A DNA stretch of 64,000 nt, taken from contig NZ_JACVOZ010000003.1 of assembly GCF_018882125.1 (NCBI RefSeq), forward strand, positions 62,001-126,000. Reading direction: 5' to 3'. This document shows, in pieces, positions 28,267 through 35,903 of this stretch. The translations under genes and the position numbers were made by a program. Positions within the stretch are counted from its first letter, which is position 1; every line of letters starts with the position of its first letter. The DNA is from Polynucleobacter sp. AP-Melu-500A-A1. Lineage in GTDB: Bacteria; Pseudomonadota; Gammaproteobacteria; Burkholderiales; Burkholderiaceae. The notes under the pieces were generated by a model, which did no database searches, was not told the origin of the DNA, and saw nothing but the letters and a program-made list of their open reading frames with translations.

Positions 28267-28848
28267 TTACTTCTTAGGTGTTACGAAACCAATTGCTGTA
28301 TCGTCCACAAACTCAATCATTACATCATCCCCTGCCTTGAACTTTTCAAGTCCGAGAACGCTTGGATCGACCTTCACTTGTTGCTTCTCACCATTAGGCA
28401 TGATGAATGTCACCTTACGGGACTTCTGATTAATACTAGCAATCTTCACTGTGGCATAAACAGTGTCAGTCGTTTCTTCAAATGGTTTTGCAGAGCCTTT
28501 GCCAGCAACAGTGATGGAGCGTACGCCAGAAACACCTGGCTTAGCATCTTTAACTGCAGCAGTCAGACCTACAGCAACCGCTTCAGCATGCTCAATCAAA
28601 AATACGTCACCCTTTTTAACTTTTTCCAAATCATTGATTTGTTTAGAAACATTCATTGTCGCCAAGTTGCCATTTGCATCTTTAAGAACAACAATGCGCT
28701 TCTTTACATCAACCGAATCAACAGTAGCATTCAACACAACGGCTTCAGCAGCTAGAGGCATCATTTTTGCTGGCGCTTGAGCAACTGCGGATACCGCATA
28801 AACAAGACCTGCAGAAGCAAATAAACTGGCAATGAGTGTTTTTTTCAA
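28267..28848 (-). CDS. Secreted protein with two tandem beta-type repeats, function unknown
   Basis: I do not recognise a named family. The 193-residue product has a signal peptide (MKKTLIASLFASAGLVYAVSAVAQA). The mature part contains two similar units of about 55 residues: ATVDSVDVKKRIVVLKDANG... ending EAVAVG (about 40-96), and ATVKIASINQKSRKVTFIMPNG... ending DTAIG (about 131-188). Each reads as a small beta-barrel in which a valine-rich strand pair is followed by K-x-GD. It stands alone between terminators, so context gives no function. Confidence 0.75.
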   Translation of the reverse strand: MKKTLIASLFASAGLVYAVSAVAQAPAKMMPLAAEAVVLNATVDSVDVKKRIVVLKDANGNLATMNVSKQINDLEKVKKGDVFLIEHAEAVAVGLTAAVKDAKPGVSGVRSITVAGKGSAKPFEETTDTVYATVKIASINQKSRKVTFIMPNGEKQQVKVDPSVLGLEKFKAGDDVMIEFVDDTAIGFVTPKK

Positions 28849-29029
28849 GATAACTCCTAATAAAGGGTGGGGTTTAAAGAAGCGTCCGCTAGGATGCTAC
28901 TTGAAGCATTGTAACCACGCTGTATTAAATTCCTAGCCCCCAGACCTTTGCCTTTCTAGATGATTGGCGGCTATTTTGGTAAATTAGCCTAAGCAATCGT
29001 CAAAATCGCAACATCAACAGAATTGGACC

Positions 29030-29461
29030 TTGGTGATATTGATTCAACCCTGGCAGGAAGCTTCTAAAGCAGCTTTTGCCATACGCCATAAAGTCTTCAT
29101 TGAAGAGCAAGGGGTCCCCGAAGACCTTGAGTTAGATGAATTCGATCAACTGGCAATGCACGCTCTTGCTTTTCAGGGGTCTGAGTGCGTTGGAACAGGC
29201 CGGCTTGTCAATATTGGCGGGCAAAATGGGCTAATTGGTCGGATGGCCGTTCTTCCCCGCTTTCGCAATAATGGGTTTGGGCGCGCCATTCTAAAAAAAC
29301 TGATGGATCAAGCACAGGAAGAGGGTATTGTGAACCTCATGCTCCACTCGCAAGTTACCGCCATCCCTTTTTATGAAAAACAAGGTTTTCAAATACAGGG
29401 AGGCATTTACGATGAAGCGGGTATTCCACATCGTAATATGATTCATCTATTACCGAAATAA
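29030..29461 (+). CDS. GNAT-family N-acetyltransferase
   Basis: The 143-residue protein has the GNAT acetyl-CoA loop in IGRMAVLPRFRNNGFGRAIL and the ElaA/YjcF-like opening AFAIRHKVFIEEQGVPEDLELDEFD, followed by a C-terminal beta-bulge GFQIQGGIYDEAGIPH. The substrate is unknown. The start is uncertain: TTG at 29030, GTG at 29033 or TTG at 29039 are possible, and no ATG is available near the conserved N-terminus. The thioesterase gene follows after 12 bases. Confidence 0.85.
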   Translation: MVILIQPWQEASKAAFAIRHKVFIEEQGVPEDLELDEFDQLAMHALAFQGSECVGTGRLVNIGGQNGLIGRMAVLPRFRNNGFGRAILKKLMDQAQEEGIVNLMLHSQVTAIPFYEKQGFQIQGGIYDEAGIPHRNMIHLLPK

Positions 29462-29473
29462 ACCTACTCTCGA

Positions 29474-29893
29474 ATGACTACTGCCCCTACTCCATATTTG
29501 CATCGCGTTTGTTACTCTGATACGGATGCGGCTGGCTTTGTGTACCACGGACGCTATCTAGAAATTTTTGAGCGCAGTCGCGCTGAATGGCTCTATCTAC
29601 GCGAACTCAGTCCCACCAAGCTAATCAATGAGTTTGGAATTCTGTTACCTGTTCGCGAGCTCACCATGCACTTTTATAAGCCTGGGCGCTTGGATGATCT
29701 ACTCTATATCGATCAAGTCATTGAACATCGAGGGCGTACTCGGGTTGCAGTTAAGCAAACCGCAAGTCGTATAGTTCACGAGGGCAATGGGGATGATTTA
29801 CAAATTATCGCTAGCGCCCTACTGCATATTGTTTGTGTTGATACTAAAACCTTGAAACCCAAAGCGATCCCAGATTGGTTATTTGTTGATTGA
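29474..29893 (+). CDS. YbgC/FadM-type acyl-CoA thioesterase
   Basis: A 139-residue single hotdog-fold thioesterase of the 4-hydroxybenzoyl-CoA/YbgC family. It has the catalytic motif YSDTDAAGFVYHGRYLEIFERSR, in which the Asp and downstream Tyr/His define the site. The usual partner genes (tolQRA) are not adjacent. It overlaps or abuts the next gene and follows a GNAT gene, so the three are probably one transcript. Chain-length preference is not predictable. Confidence 0.88.
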   Translation: MTTAPTPYLHRVCYSDTDAAGFVYHGRYLEIFERSRAEWLYLRELSPTKLINEFGILLPVRELTMHFYKPGRLDDLLYIDQVIEHRGRTRVAVKQTASRIVHEGNGDDLQIIASALLHIVCVDTKTLKPKAIPDWLFVD

Positions 29894-29900
29894 TCACAAT

Positions 29901-30482
29901 ATGGCTGATGGAAAATTACTACACTTTGTTAAAGAACTCACGCTTTTGCTAGAACAGCAAGCTAGCGAAGCAGAGATCTTTACCAAAGGAAAAAAGCTGT
30001 TAGAGAATTTAATTTCGGTTGATGATTGGTTGCCTGAAGAATTCACAAAACCGCACCCTCAGTATTATCAACAATACTTACTGTACGCAGATCCATTCGA
30101 TCGTTTTTCAATTGTGAGCTTTGTATGGGCTCCTGGTCAAAAGACGCCAGTTCACAATCACACTTTATGGGGAATGGTGGGTCAATTACGGGGTGAAGAA
30201 AAAGGAACGCATTACCATCAACAAGCCGATGGCAGTTATAAGGCTGGCTCATCTAGCATTTGCTCACCAGGACATGTGGATACGGTTTCACCAAATACGC
30301 ATGACATCCATGAGGTAGCCAATAACCATCAGGACCAGACCTCAATCAGTATTCATGTTTATGGAGGTAATATTGGCAAAGTTCAACGTGCAGTGTTTGA
30401 TCCAAGCACTGGAACTGAGAAGATCTTTATCTCCGGATACGCCAATACTCTGGTCCCAAACCTTTGGAGCCAGGTGAAATAG
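29901..30482 (+). CDS. Cysteine dioxygenase-family (thiol dioxygenase) protein
   Basis: Cupin-fold thiol dioxygenases oxidise cysteine or 3-mercaptopropionate to the sulfinate with Fe2+ held by three histidines. The ligands appear as HNHTLWG (the two-His motif) and HDIHEV, with the C-terminal SISIHVYGGNI also typical. The frame opens at a TTG at 29883, but the ATG at 29901 (MADGKLLHF) is preferred, giving 193 residues. Bacterial members of this length split between cysteine and 3-mercaptopropionate activity, and I cannot assign which. Confidence 0.87.
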   Translation: MADGKLLHFVKELTLLLEQQASEAEIFTKGKKLLENLISVDDWLPEEFTKPHPQYYQQYLLYADPFDRFSIVSFVWAPGQKTPVHNHTLWGMVGQLRGEEKGTHYHQQADGSYKAGSSSICSPGHVDTVSPNTHDIHEVANNHQDQTSISIHVYGGNIGKVQRAVFDPSTGTEKIFISGYANTLVPNLWSQVK

Positions 30483-30552
30483 TGAGTACAAGTAGCTAAT
30501 GACTTAAAATAGTGCTTCTTACTGCAAATGCTTTAGCGTGGCAGCTCACCCC

Positions 30553-30604
30553 ATTGGCCGGGATAGTCTTTTAATTGAATACGGGCCAATTTTTCATTGG
30601 TCCC
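30553..30604 (+). promoter_or_regulatory. Leader of rhlE with two mutually exclusive hairpins
   Basis: GGGCCAAT (30583-30590) can pair with ATTGGCC upstream (30553-30559) or with ATTGG-T-CCC downstream (30596-30604, one bulged T). The downstream hairpin ends one base before the rhlE ATG. No convincing ribosome-binding site is visible. A switch in start-site accessibility is possible, inferred only from base pairing. Confidence 0.45.
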
Positions 30605-30605
30605 T

Positions 30606-31898
30606 ATGTTATTTACAGAACTCGGTTTATCCGAACCCATTCTTCGCGCCATTGCCGAAGAAGGCTATACCAGCCCCACCCCCATCCAAGCTAAATCCAT
30701 CCCTGCTGTTTTAAAAGGTGGAGATCTTCTTGCTGCTGCTCAAACTGGCACAGGCAAAACAGCTGGGTTTACTTTACCCATCTTGCAGCGTCTTAGCAGT
30801 AGCAAAGCGAGTAGCGGAAAACGCTTATTGCGCGCATTAATTCTGACCCCTACCCGTGAATTAGCTGCTCAAGTTCAAGAGTCGGTTATGACCTATGGAA
30901 AATATACGGGCCTCAAGTCAGCAGTTATCTTTGGTGGTGTCGGTGCAAATCCGCAAATTAAAGCAATTGCTGCTGGCTTAGATATTTTGGTTGCCACTCC
31001 AGGCCGTCTCTTAGATTTAATGTCTCAAAAATGTGTCTCCTTAGATGCGGTTGAGATTTTAGTTTTAGACGAAGCCGATCGTATGCTCGATATGGGATTT
31101 TTACGTGATATCAAAAAGGTTTTGGCAGCCCTACCAAAGAAGCGTCAGAACCTCTTATTTTCAGCAACTTTTTCTGATGAAATTAAATCCTTAGCTGATG
31201 GATTGTTAAATGCTCCTGAGCTTATCGAGGTAGCGCGGAGTAATAGCGCTAATGAAGCCATTGCGCAATTAATTCATCCAGTTGATCGCACTAAGAAACA
31301 AGCACTGCTTGCTCATCTCATTAAAGGCAATAATTGGAAACAGGTTCTTGTCTTTACTCGTACTAAGCATGGCGCCAATAAGCTGGTCACTCAATTAGAA
31401 AAAGATGGCATCACGTGTATGGCTATCCATGGCAATAAAAGTCAAACTGCACGCACTAAAGCTTTAGCAGACTTTAAGGCAGGCAAGCTCACAGCCTTAG
31501 TTGCAACTGATATTGCTGCGCGGGGCATTGATATTGACCAGCTACCCCATGTAGTGAACTTTGACCTGCCAAATGTTTCAGAAGATTATGTTCATCGCAT
31601 TGGACGCACAGGCCGTGCTGGATCTAATGGTGTGGCAGTTTCTCTGGTGTGTGTGGATGAGCACCAGATGCTCAAAGATATCGAAAGACTGATTAAGCAA
31701 AAACTTCCACAAGAAGTGATCGCAGGGTTTGAACCTGATCCCAATGCTGTGGCACAACCGATTCAGTTGCGCAGCCAGCAGCACCAGCAATCCAGGAAGC
31801 CTAGCAGTCAAAAATCTGGCAGCAGCAATACTAATTCCACCCGCGGCAAACCTCCTACAAAGCGCAGCAGCCCGCCAAAGAAGAGTTTTAGTAGATAA
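30606..31898 (+). CDS. rhlE: DEAD-box ATP-dependent RNA helicase (RhlE type)
   Basis: RhlE-type helicases act in ribosome assembly and RNA turnover, often in the cold. The protein has the Q motif ([14 protein letters not shown]), Walker [36 protein letters not shown], and helicase motifs V and VI ([22 protein letters not shown]). A basic Ser/Gln/Arg tail of about 60 residues follows. The frame opens at TTG 30597, but the ATG at 30606 gives the family start [13 protein letters not shown]. The length is 430 residues. Confidence 0.94.
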   Translation: MLFTELGLSEPILRAIAEEGYTSPTPIQAKSIPAVLKGGDLLAAAQTGTGKTAGFTLPILQRLSSSKASSGKRLLRALILTPTRELAAQVQESVMTYGKYTGLKSAVIFGGVGANPQIKAIAAGLDILVATPGRLLDLMSQKCVSLDAVEILVLDEADRMLDMGFLRDIKKVLAALPKKRQNLLFSATFSDEIKSLADGLLNAPELIEVARSNSANEAIAQLIHPVDRTKKQALLAHLIKGNNWKQVLVFTRTKHGANKLVTQLEKDGITCMAIHGNKSQTARTKALADFKAGKLTALVATDIAARGIDIDQLPHVVNFDLPNVSEDYVHRIGRTGRAGSNGVAVSLVCVDEHQMLKDIERLIKQKLPQEVIAGFEPDPNAVAQPIQLRSQQHQQSRKPSSQKSGSSNTNSTRGKPPTKRSSPPKKSFSR

Positions 31899-31920
31899 AC
31901 CTAGGATTAAAATTATCCCT

Positions 31921-32973
31921 ATGAGCATCAACCAAGAACCTCGTCTTACCTCCCTATCGCATGGGGGTGGTTGTGGCTGCAAAATTTCCCCCGGCGCTCT
32001 CTCGGAGATTCTAAAGAACGTTCCACAACTTCCTTTCCCAAAAGAATTACTGATTGGTATCGAAACATCCGATGATGCGGCGGTGTACCAAATCAATGAC
32101 TCGCAGGCCATCGTAGCAACGACTGATTTTTTTATGCCGATTGTGGATGACCCTTTTGATTTTGGAAAAATTGCTGCCACTAATGCTATTAGCGATATTT
32201 ACGCAATGGGCGGTACACCATTATTTGCTCTAGCGCTTGTGGGTATGCCCGTTAAAGTCTTATCCAATAAAACTATTGCCCGGATTTTAGAGGGCGGATC
32301 TGAAGCATGTCGCAGCGCTGGAATACCAATAGCTGGCGGACATACGATTGATTCTGTTGAACCAATCTATGGTCTAGTTGCTATCGGAATAGTTGATCCC
32401 AAGCGTATTAAAAGCAATGCCTCTGCAAAAGCAGGTGATGTTCTCATCTTGGGTAAGCCATTAGGTGTTGGTATCTTATCAGCCGCACTCAAGAAAGATG
32501 TGCTGGGACCAGATAGTTATGCAGAAATGATTATGAACACCACCAAGCTCAATTCTGCTGGCCCTGACCTTGCAAAACTTTCAGGAGTTCATGCGCTAAC
32601 GGATGTTACTGGCTTTGGTTTGGCGGGGCACATGCTAGAGCTGGCAAGAGGCTCACGTTGCACAGCGCATATTGATTGGAGCCAAGTTCCCCTACTCTCT
32701 GATGTCCTTCAATTTGCAGAAGATGGAATTGTGACCGGCGCCTCAGGACGCAACTGGGAAAGCTACGGTCACGATGTTGTGATCCCTGCCAATTTCAGCG
32801 CAGCTCAGTTAGCGCTCTTAACTGACCCTCAAACTAGTGGTGGCCTATTGGTGTCATGCAGTCAAGAAGTCGTTGGAGAAGTATTGGAAATTTTTAATCA
32901 ACATCACTTTTTAGGCGCACGAGTCATTGGCCAAATGAGTAAAGCCCAAGAAAAACCTTTGGTCATTTCTTAA
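31921..32973 (+). CDS. selD: Selenide, water dikinase (selenophosphate synthase)
   Basis: SelD makes selenophosphate from selenide and ATP for selenocysteine or selenouridine synthesis. The active-site segment SHGGGCGCKI carries the catalytic residue as Cys18 with Lys21, so this is the cysteine rather than selenocysteine form. ATP-site motifs include ETSDDAAVY and GGHTIDS. The frame extends far upstream, but the ATG at 31921 matches the family start and gives 350 residues. It follows rhlE by 22 bases. Its stop overlaps that of the convergent dehydrogenase through a shared TTAA. No selA, selB or selU lies in the window. Confidence 0.94.
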   Translation: MSINQEPRLTSLSHGGGCGCKISPGALSEILKNVPQLPFPKELLIGIETSDDAAVYQINDSQAIVATTDFFMPIVDDPFDFGKIAATNAISDIYAMGGTPLFALALVGMPVKVLSNKTIARILEGGSEACRSAGIPIAGGHTIDSVEPIYGLVAIGIVDPKRIKSNASAKAGDVLILGKPLGVGILSAALKKDVLGPDSYAEMIMNTTKLNSAGPDLAKLSGVHALTDVTGFGLAGHMLELARGSRCTAHIDWSQVPLLSDVLQFAEDGIVTGASGRNWESYGHDVVIPANFSAAQLALLTDPQTSGGLLVSCSQEVVGEVLEIFNQHHFLGARVIGQMSKAQEKPLVIS

Positions 32974-33854
32974 TCCGCTTTCTGAAGATTAAAGACACTC
33001 GAGAAATCGAGCTGTCCATTCCCAGCCTTGCTATGACTTTCATATAGATGCTGAGCCATTTTTCCCAAAGGAATATTGGCTTCTAGGTTTTTGGCATTCT
33101 CTACCGCCAAGCCCAAATCTTTTAACATTAAATCTACGCCAAAGCCCCCTGCATAGCCTTTAGACGAGGGCACATTTTCCATTACGCCAGGACAGGGGTT
33201 GTACAACTCCAAAGCCCAATTGCGCCCAGAACTTTTAGACATGATGTCTGACAATACTTTGGGATCCATGCCATTAGCAATCCCTAAACGCAGAGCCTCA
33301 CTCGTTCCCAGCATCTGAATACCTAAGAGCATGTTGTTACAGACTTTAACTGTTTGACCGGCCCCACTGACCCCAGCATGAAATATATTCTTGCCCATTT
33401 TTTCTAGCAAAGGTCGTGCACGTTCCACATCCTCAGGATTTCCTCCCACCATAAAGGTCAAAGTACCAGCTTGCGCGCCTGCGGTTCCTCCTGAGACAGG
33501 AGCATCAATCATGGTGAAGCCCTTTTCTTTTGCAGCAGTAGCCACGGCCTGAGCAACCTTCGGCGAAATCGTAGAGCAATCGACTAGTAATGTTTCTGGA
33601 TTAGCATTGACCAATAGGCCATGTTCTCCTAGATATAGACCTTCCACATGCTTTGAGGCTGGCAGCATCGTGAATACAATCTCAGCATCTTTGGCTGTGG
33701 CGTTTGCATTAGGTGCTATCGCACCACCAGCCGCAGCAAATGCATCTAGCTGGCTCTTTACCAAATCAAATCCAATGACTTCATGCCCTGCTTTTAATAA
33801 ATTGAGCGCCATTGGTAAACCCATATTCCCTAAACCAATAAATCCGATTTTCAT
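32970..33854 (-). CDS. Beta-hydroxyacid dehydrogenase (3-hydroxyisobutyrate / tartronate semialdehyde reductase family)
   Basis: NAD(P)-dependent beta-hydroxyacid dehydrogenase of 294 residues. It has the Rossmann motif GFIGLGNMGLPMALNLLKAG at the N-terminus, the substrate-binding DAPVSGGTAGAQAGTL, and the catalytic-lysine segment GAGQTVKVCNNMLL. Members act on 3-hydroxyisobutyrate, tartronate semialdehyde, or related acids, and residues seen here do not decide. A small cupin gene lies 11 bases upstream in the same direction. Confidence 0.9.
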   Translation of the reverse strand: MKIGFIGLGNMGLPMALNLLKAGHEVIGFDLVKSQLDAFAAAGGAIAPNANATAKDAEIVFTMLPASKHVEGLYLGEHGLLVNANPETLLVDCSTISPKVAQAVATAAKEKGFTMIDAPVSGGTAGAQAGTLTFMVGGNPEDVERARPLLEKMGKNIFHAGVSGAGQTVKVCNNMLLGIQMLGTSEALRLGIANGMDPKVLSDIMSKSSGRNWALELYNPCPGVMENVPSSKGYAGGFGVDLMLKDLGLAVENAKNLEANIPLGKMAQHLYESHSKAGNGQLDFSSVFNLQKAD

Positions 33855-33865
33855 ATTGACCCTAA

Positions 33866-34144
33866 TTAAAAAGTTGATTGTTTTCTAGCAGCTAAGTAAT
33901 GCACGCCTTGTGGACCATAAGTTTCGGCATGCACCTGTTCATATTCCAAATGAAAAATATCGCCCGGGCCATAGGTTTTGATTTGATGTTCAAACATAAG
34001 ATCAATACTGCCACTTAAAACTAGCGCCTTAACTTCAAATGGATGCGTGTGATTATCTAAGTGTCCGTTTGGATCACGATGAACCTCTTCAGGCTCTGGA
34101 TAGGCCTCCCGCCTCAATAAGTAGATAAATTCTTCACGATCCAT
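33866..34144 (-). CDS. Small cupin-domain protein
   Basis: A 92-residue single-cupin protein with the first metal motif as HLDNHTHPFEVKALVLSG and the second as GDIFHLEYEQVHAE. Its role is unknown. It is upstream of, and probably cotranscribed with, the hydroxyacid dehydrogenase. Such cupins often bind small acids or act as isomerases, but nothing specific can be claimed. Confidence 0.8.
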   Translation of the reverse strand: MDREEFIYLLRREAYPEPEEVHRDPNGHLDNHTHPFEVKALVLSGSIDLMFEHQIKTYGPGDIFHLEYEQVHAETYGPQGVHYLAARKQSTF

Positions 34145-34201
34145 GTCTTTACTATAGCGCGGATATACACTCCTATCATTACGACAATCTAGTGAGGGCC
34201 T

Positions 34202-34519
34202 ATGTCAGTCAAAGTGATTGGTTTAATGGAATTGAAGGACCAAGAAGCATTTAGGCAATACCGTACTCAGGTAGGTCTAACGGTAGAGCGCTATCGAGGC
34301 AGCATCCAATCTCGGGGAGCTGTCACTGAACTCTTTTGGAATGAACTTGAATGTGCGCCCTTTAGTGCTTTTGTTGAATTGAACTTTCCTAGCTCAGAAG
34401 ATGCGCATGCATGGGCGCATAGTCCAGAATATCAAGATTTAGTTGCTATACGAAATAATGCGATGCAACTCACCCTCTTTGGGATCGATATCGAAGCTTC
34501 GCCTAAAAAAGAAGCCTAG
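34202..34519 (+). CDS. DUF1330-like ferredoxin-fold protein
   Basis: A 105-residue protein resembling DUF1330 dimeric alpha/beta-barrel proteins, with QEAFRQYRTQV near the N-terminus and FVELNFPSSEDAHAWAHSPEYQDLVAIR in the middle, the family's central strand-helix pattern. Function is unknown. It is divergent from the cupin/dehydrogenase pair by about 57 bases. Confidence 0.75.
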   Translation: MSVKVIGLMELKDQEAFRQYRTQVGLTVERYRGSIQSRGAVTELFWNELECAPFSAFVELNFPSSEDAHAWAHSPEYQDLVAIRNNAMQLTLFGIDIEASPKKEA

Positions 34520-34558
34520 CGTTTTAAGGCTAGGCTTTCTATTTACTTAGAGCAAAAA

Positions 34559-34747
34559 TTACTTCTTAGATTCCATTGCCTCTTTTGTAGCGGTGATTTC
34601 TTTGCGACGCTCTTTACAAGCGCCAGCAATTTCTTGCAAGGCCTTACGAGCACGTGCTGCAGATGCCTTAATTCCTTTTTCAATAAATTTTTCGTTTTCG
34701 GCTTTGTATGCTTCAAAAGCAGCTAACAATGTATCGTGTTGTGACAT
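34559..34747 (-). CDS. Small histone H1-like (Hc1-type) basic protein
   Basis: A 62-residue Lys/Ala/Glu-rich helical protein (start MSQHDTLLAAFEAY, ATG at 34747; an in-frame ATG at 34759 also exists). The central EKFIEKGIKASAARARKALQEI is reminiscent of the short Hc1/histone-H1-like family in beta- and gammaproteobacteria, which is thought to bind DNA. The C-terminus is charged. Stand-alone gene. Confidence 0.65.
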   Translation of the reverse strand: MSQHDTLLAAFEAYKAENEKFIEKGIKASAARARKALQEIAGACKERRKEITATKEAMESKK

Positions 34748-34910
34748 CGTGTCTCCCATTAATCTAAAAATTATTCATTCCTACAACGCAGTCAGTATAT
34801 CCCCATAAAAACGATAGAAATTAGCCTAATTCATCAGGGATAACGCTTAGAGAGCAGGGATCGGCCAAAATGGGTAAATTACTTAAAAAATGATCCTAGA
34901 GGAAAGCAAA

Positions 34911-35885
34911 ATGCTCAAAAAGCGCATTCTTTTTACCCTTACCATCCTACTGACCCTCACAGCAAATGCCCAGACGAGCTCCTGGCCCAACCCAGGAAAG
35001 CCAATCACCTTTATCAACCCTTTTCCCCCTGGTGGGGCCGTTGATGCCTTTGGGCGTCCGCTAGCTAAACAGCTTTCTTCTCAACTGGGAACCTCCATAG
35101 TGGTAGATAACCGCGGGGGGGCTGGTGGCACTCTTGGTGCTGCAGTTGCAGCAAAAATGGCGCCTGATGGATACACCTGGCTTCTTGGTGCAGTGCATCA
35201 CTCCATTGCCCCGAGTATGTATCCAAATTTGCCATATGACATTACAAAAGATTTTGAGCCGATTGCCATTATTGGCAGTGTTCCCCATGTCATTGTTGTT
35301 AATCCAAATAAGTTCCCAAAGAACGATCTCAAATCCATCATTGAAGAAATTCGCAAGAACCCAGGAAAATATAACTATGCCTCTACTGGTAATGGCACCT
35401 CTCAACACTTGACTGGTGAATTATTTAAGATGCAAAACAAATTATTTATTACCCATATTCCTTATCGAGGTACTGGCCCTGCGTTACAAGATGTAGTTGC
35501 AGGACAAGTAGATATGATGTTTGATACCTTAGCAGGCGCTGCTCCTTTTATTAAAAATGGTCAACTCATTGCCGTTGCTATTGCTAGCAGTAAACGAAGT
35601 GATGCTTTTCCTAATGTTCCCACTGCTCAAGAGCTAGGTATTTCCAACTTCGTTGTCTATAGCTGGTATGCAATGTGGGCGATCAAGGGTACACCTAAAG
35701 ACATTGTAGAAAAAATGAGTGCCGAGATACAAACAGCATTAGCCTCTCCAGAAATCAAAGAGCGCTGGGCTGGACTGGGTGCAAGCGTTCCCAAAATGAC
35801 ACGCGCCGAACTTTCGACCTACATCAGTCAAGAGGTAGTTCGCTGGAGTGAAGTCGTGAAAAAATCCAACGCTAAATTAGATTAA
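34911..35885 (+). CDS. Bug/TctC-family periplasmic solute-binding protein
   Basis: Third Bug receptor, 324 residues from the ATG at 34911, chosen over 34890 because GAGGAAAG is then well placed as ribosome-binding site. A signal peptide (MLKKRILFTLTILLTLTANAQ) precedes KPITFINPFPPGGAVDAFGRP. GAGGTLGAAVAAKMAPDGYT follows. It is 18 bases upstream of a four-rhodanese protein, suggesting a link to an organosulfur or related acid, but this is inferred from position. Confidence 0.93.
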   Translation: MLKKRILFTLTILLTLTANAQTSSWPNPGKPITFINPFPPGGAVDAFGRPLAKQLSSQLGTSIVVDNRGGAGGTLGAAVAAKMAPDGYTWLLGAVHHSIAPSMYPNLPYDITKDFEPIAIIGSVPHVIVVNPNKFPKNDLKSIIEEIRKNPGKYNYASTGNGTSQHLTGELFKMQNKLFITHIPYRGTGPALQDVVAGQVDMMFDTLAGAAPFIKNGQLIAVAIASSKRSDAFPNVPTAQELGISNFVVYSWYAMWAIKGTPKDIVEKMSAEIQTALASPEIKERWAGLGASVPKMTRAELSTYISQEVVRWSEVVKKSNAKLD

Positions 35886-35903
35886 CTTTAAATTCACAAA
35901 GAT

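Noticed and set aside
31921-31983. Selenocysteine form of SelD
   Set aside because: The active-site codon in GGGCGCK is TGT/TGC (cysteine), not TGA, so it is the cysteine version.
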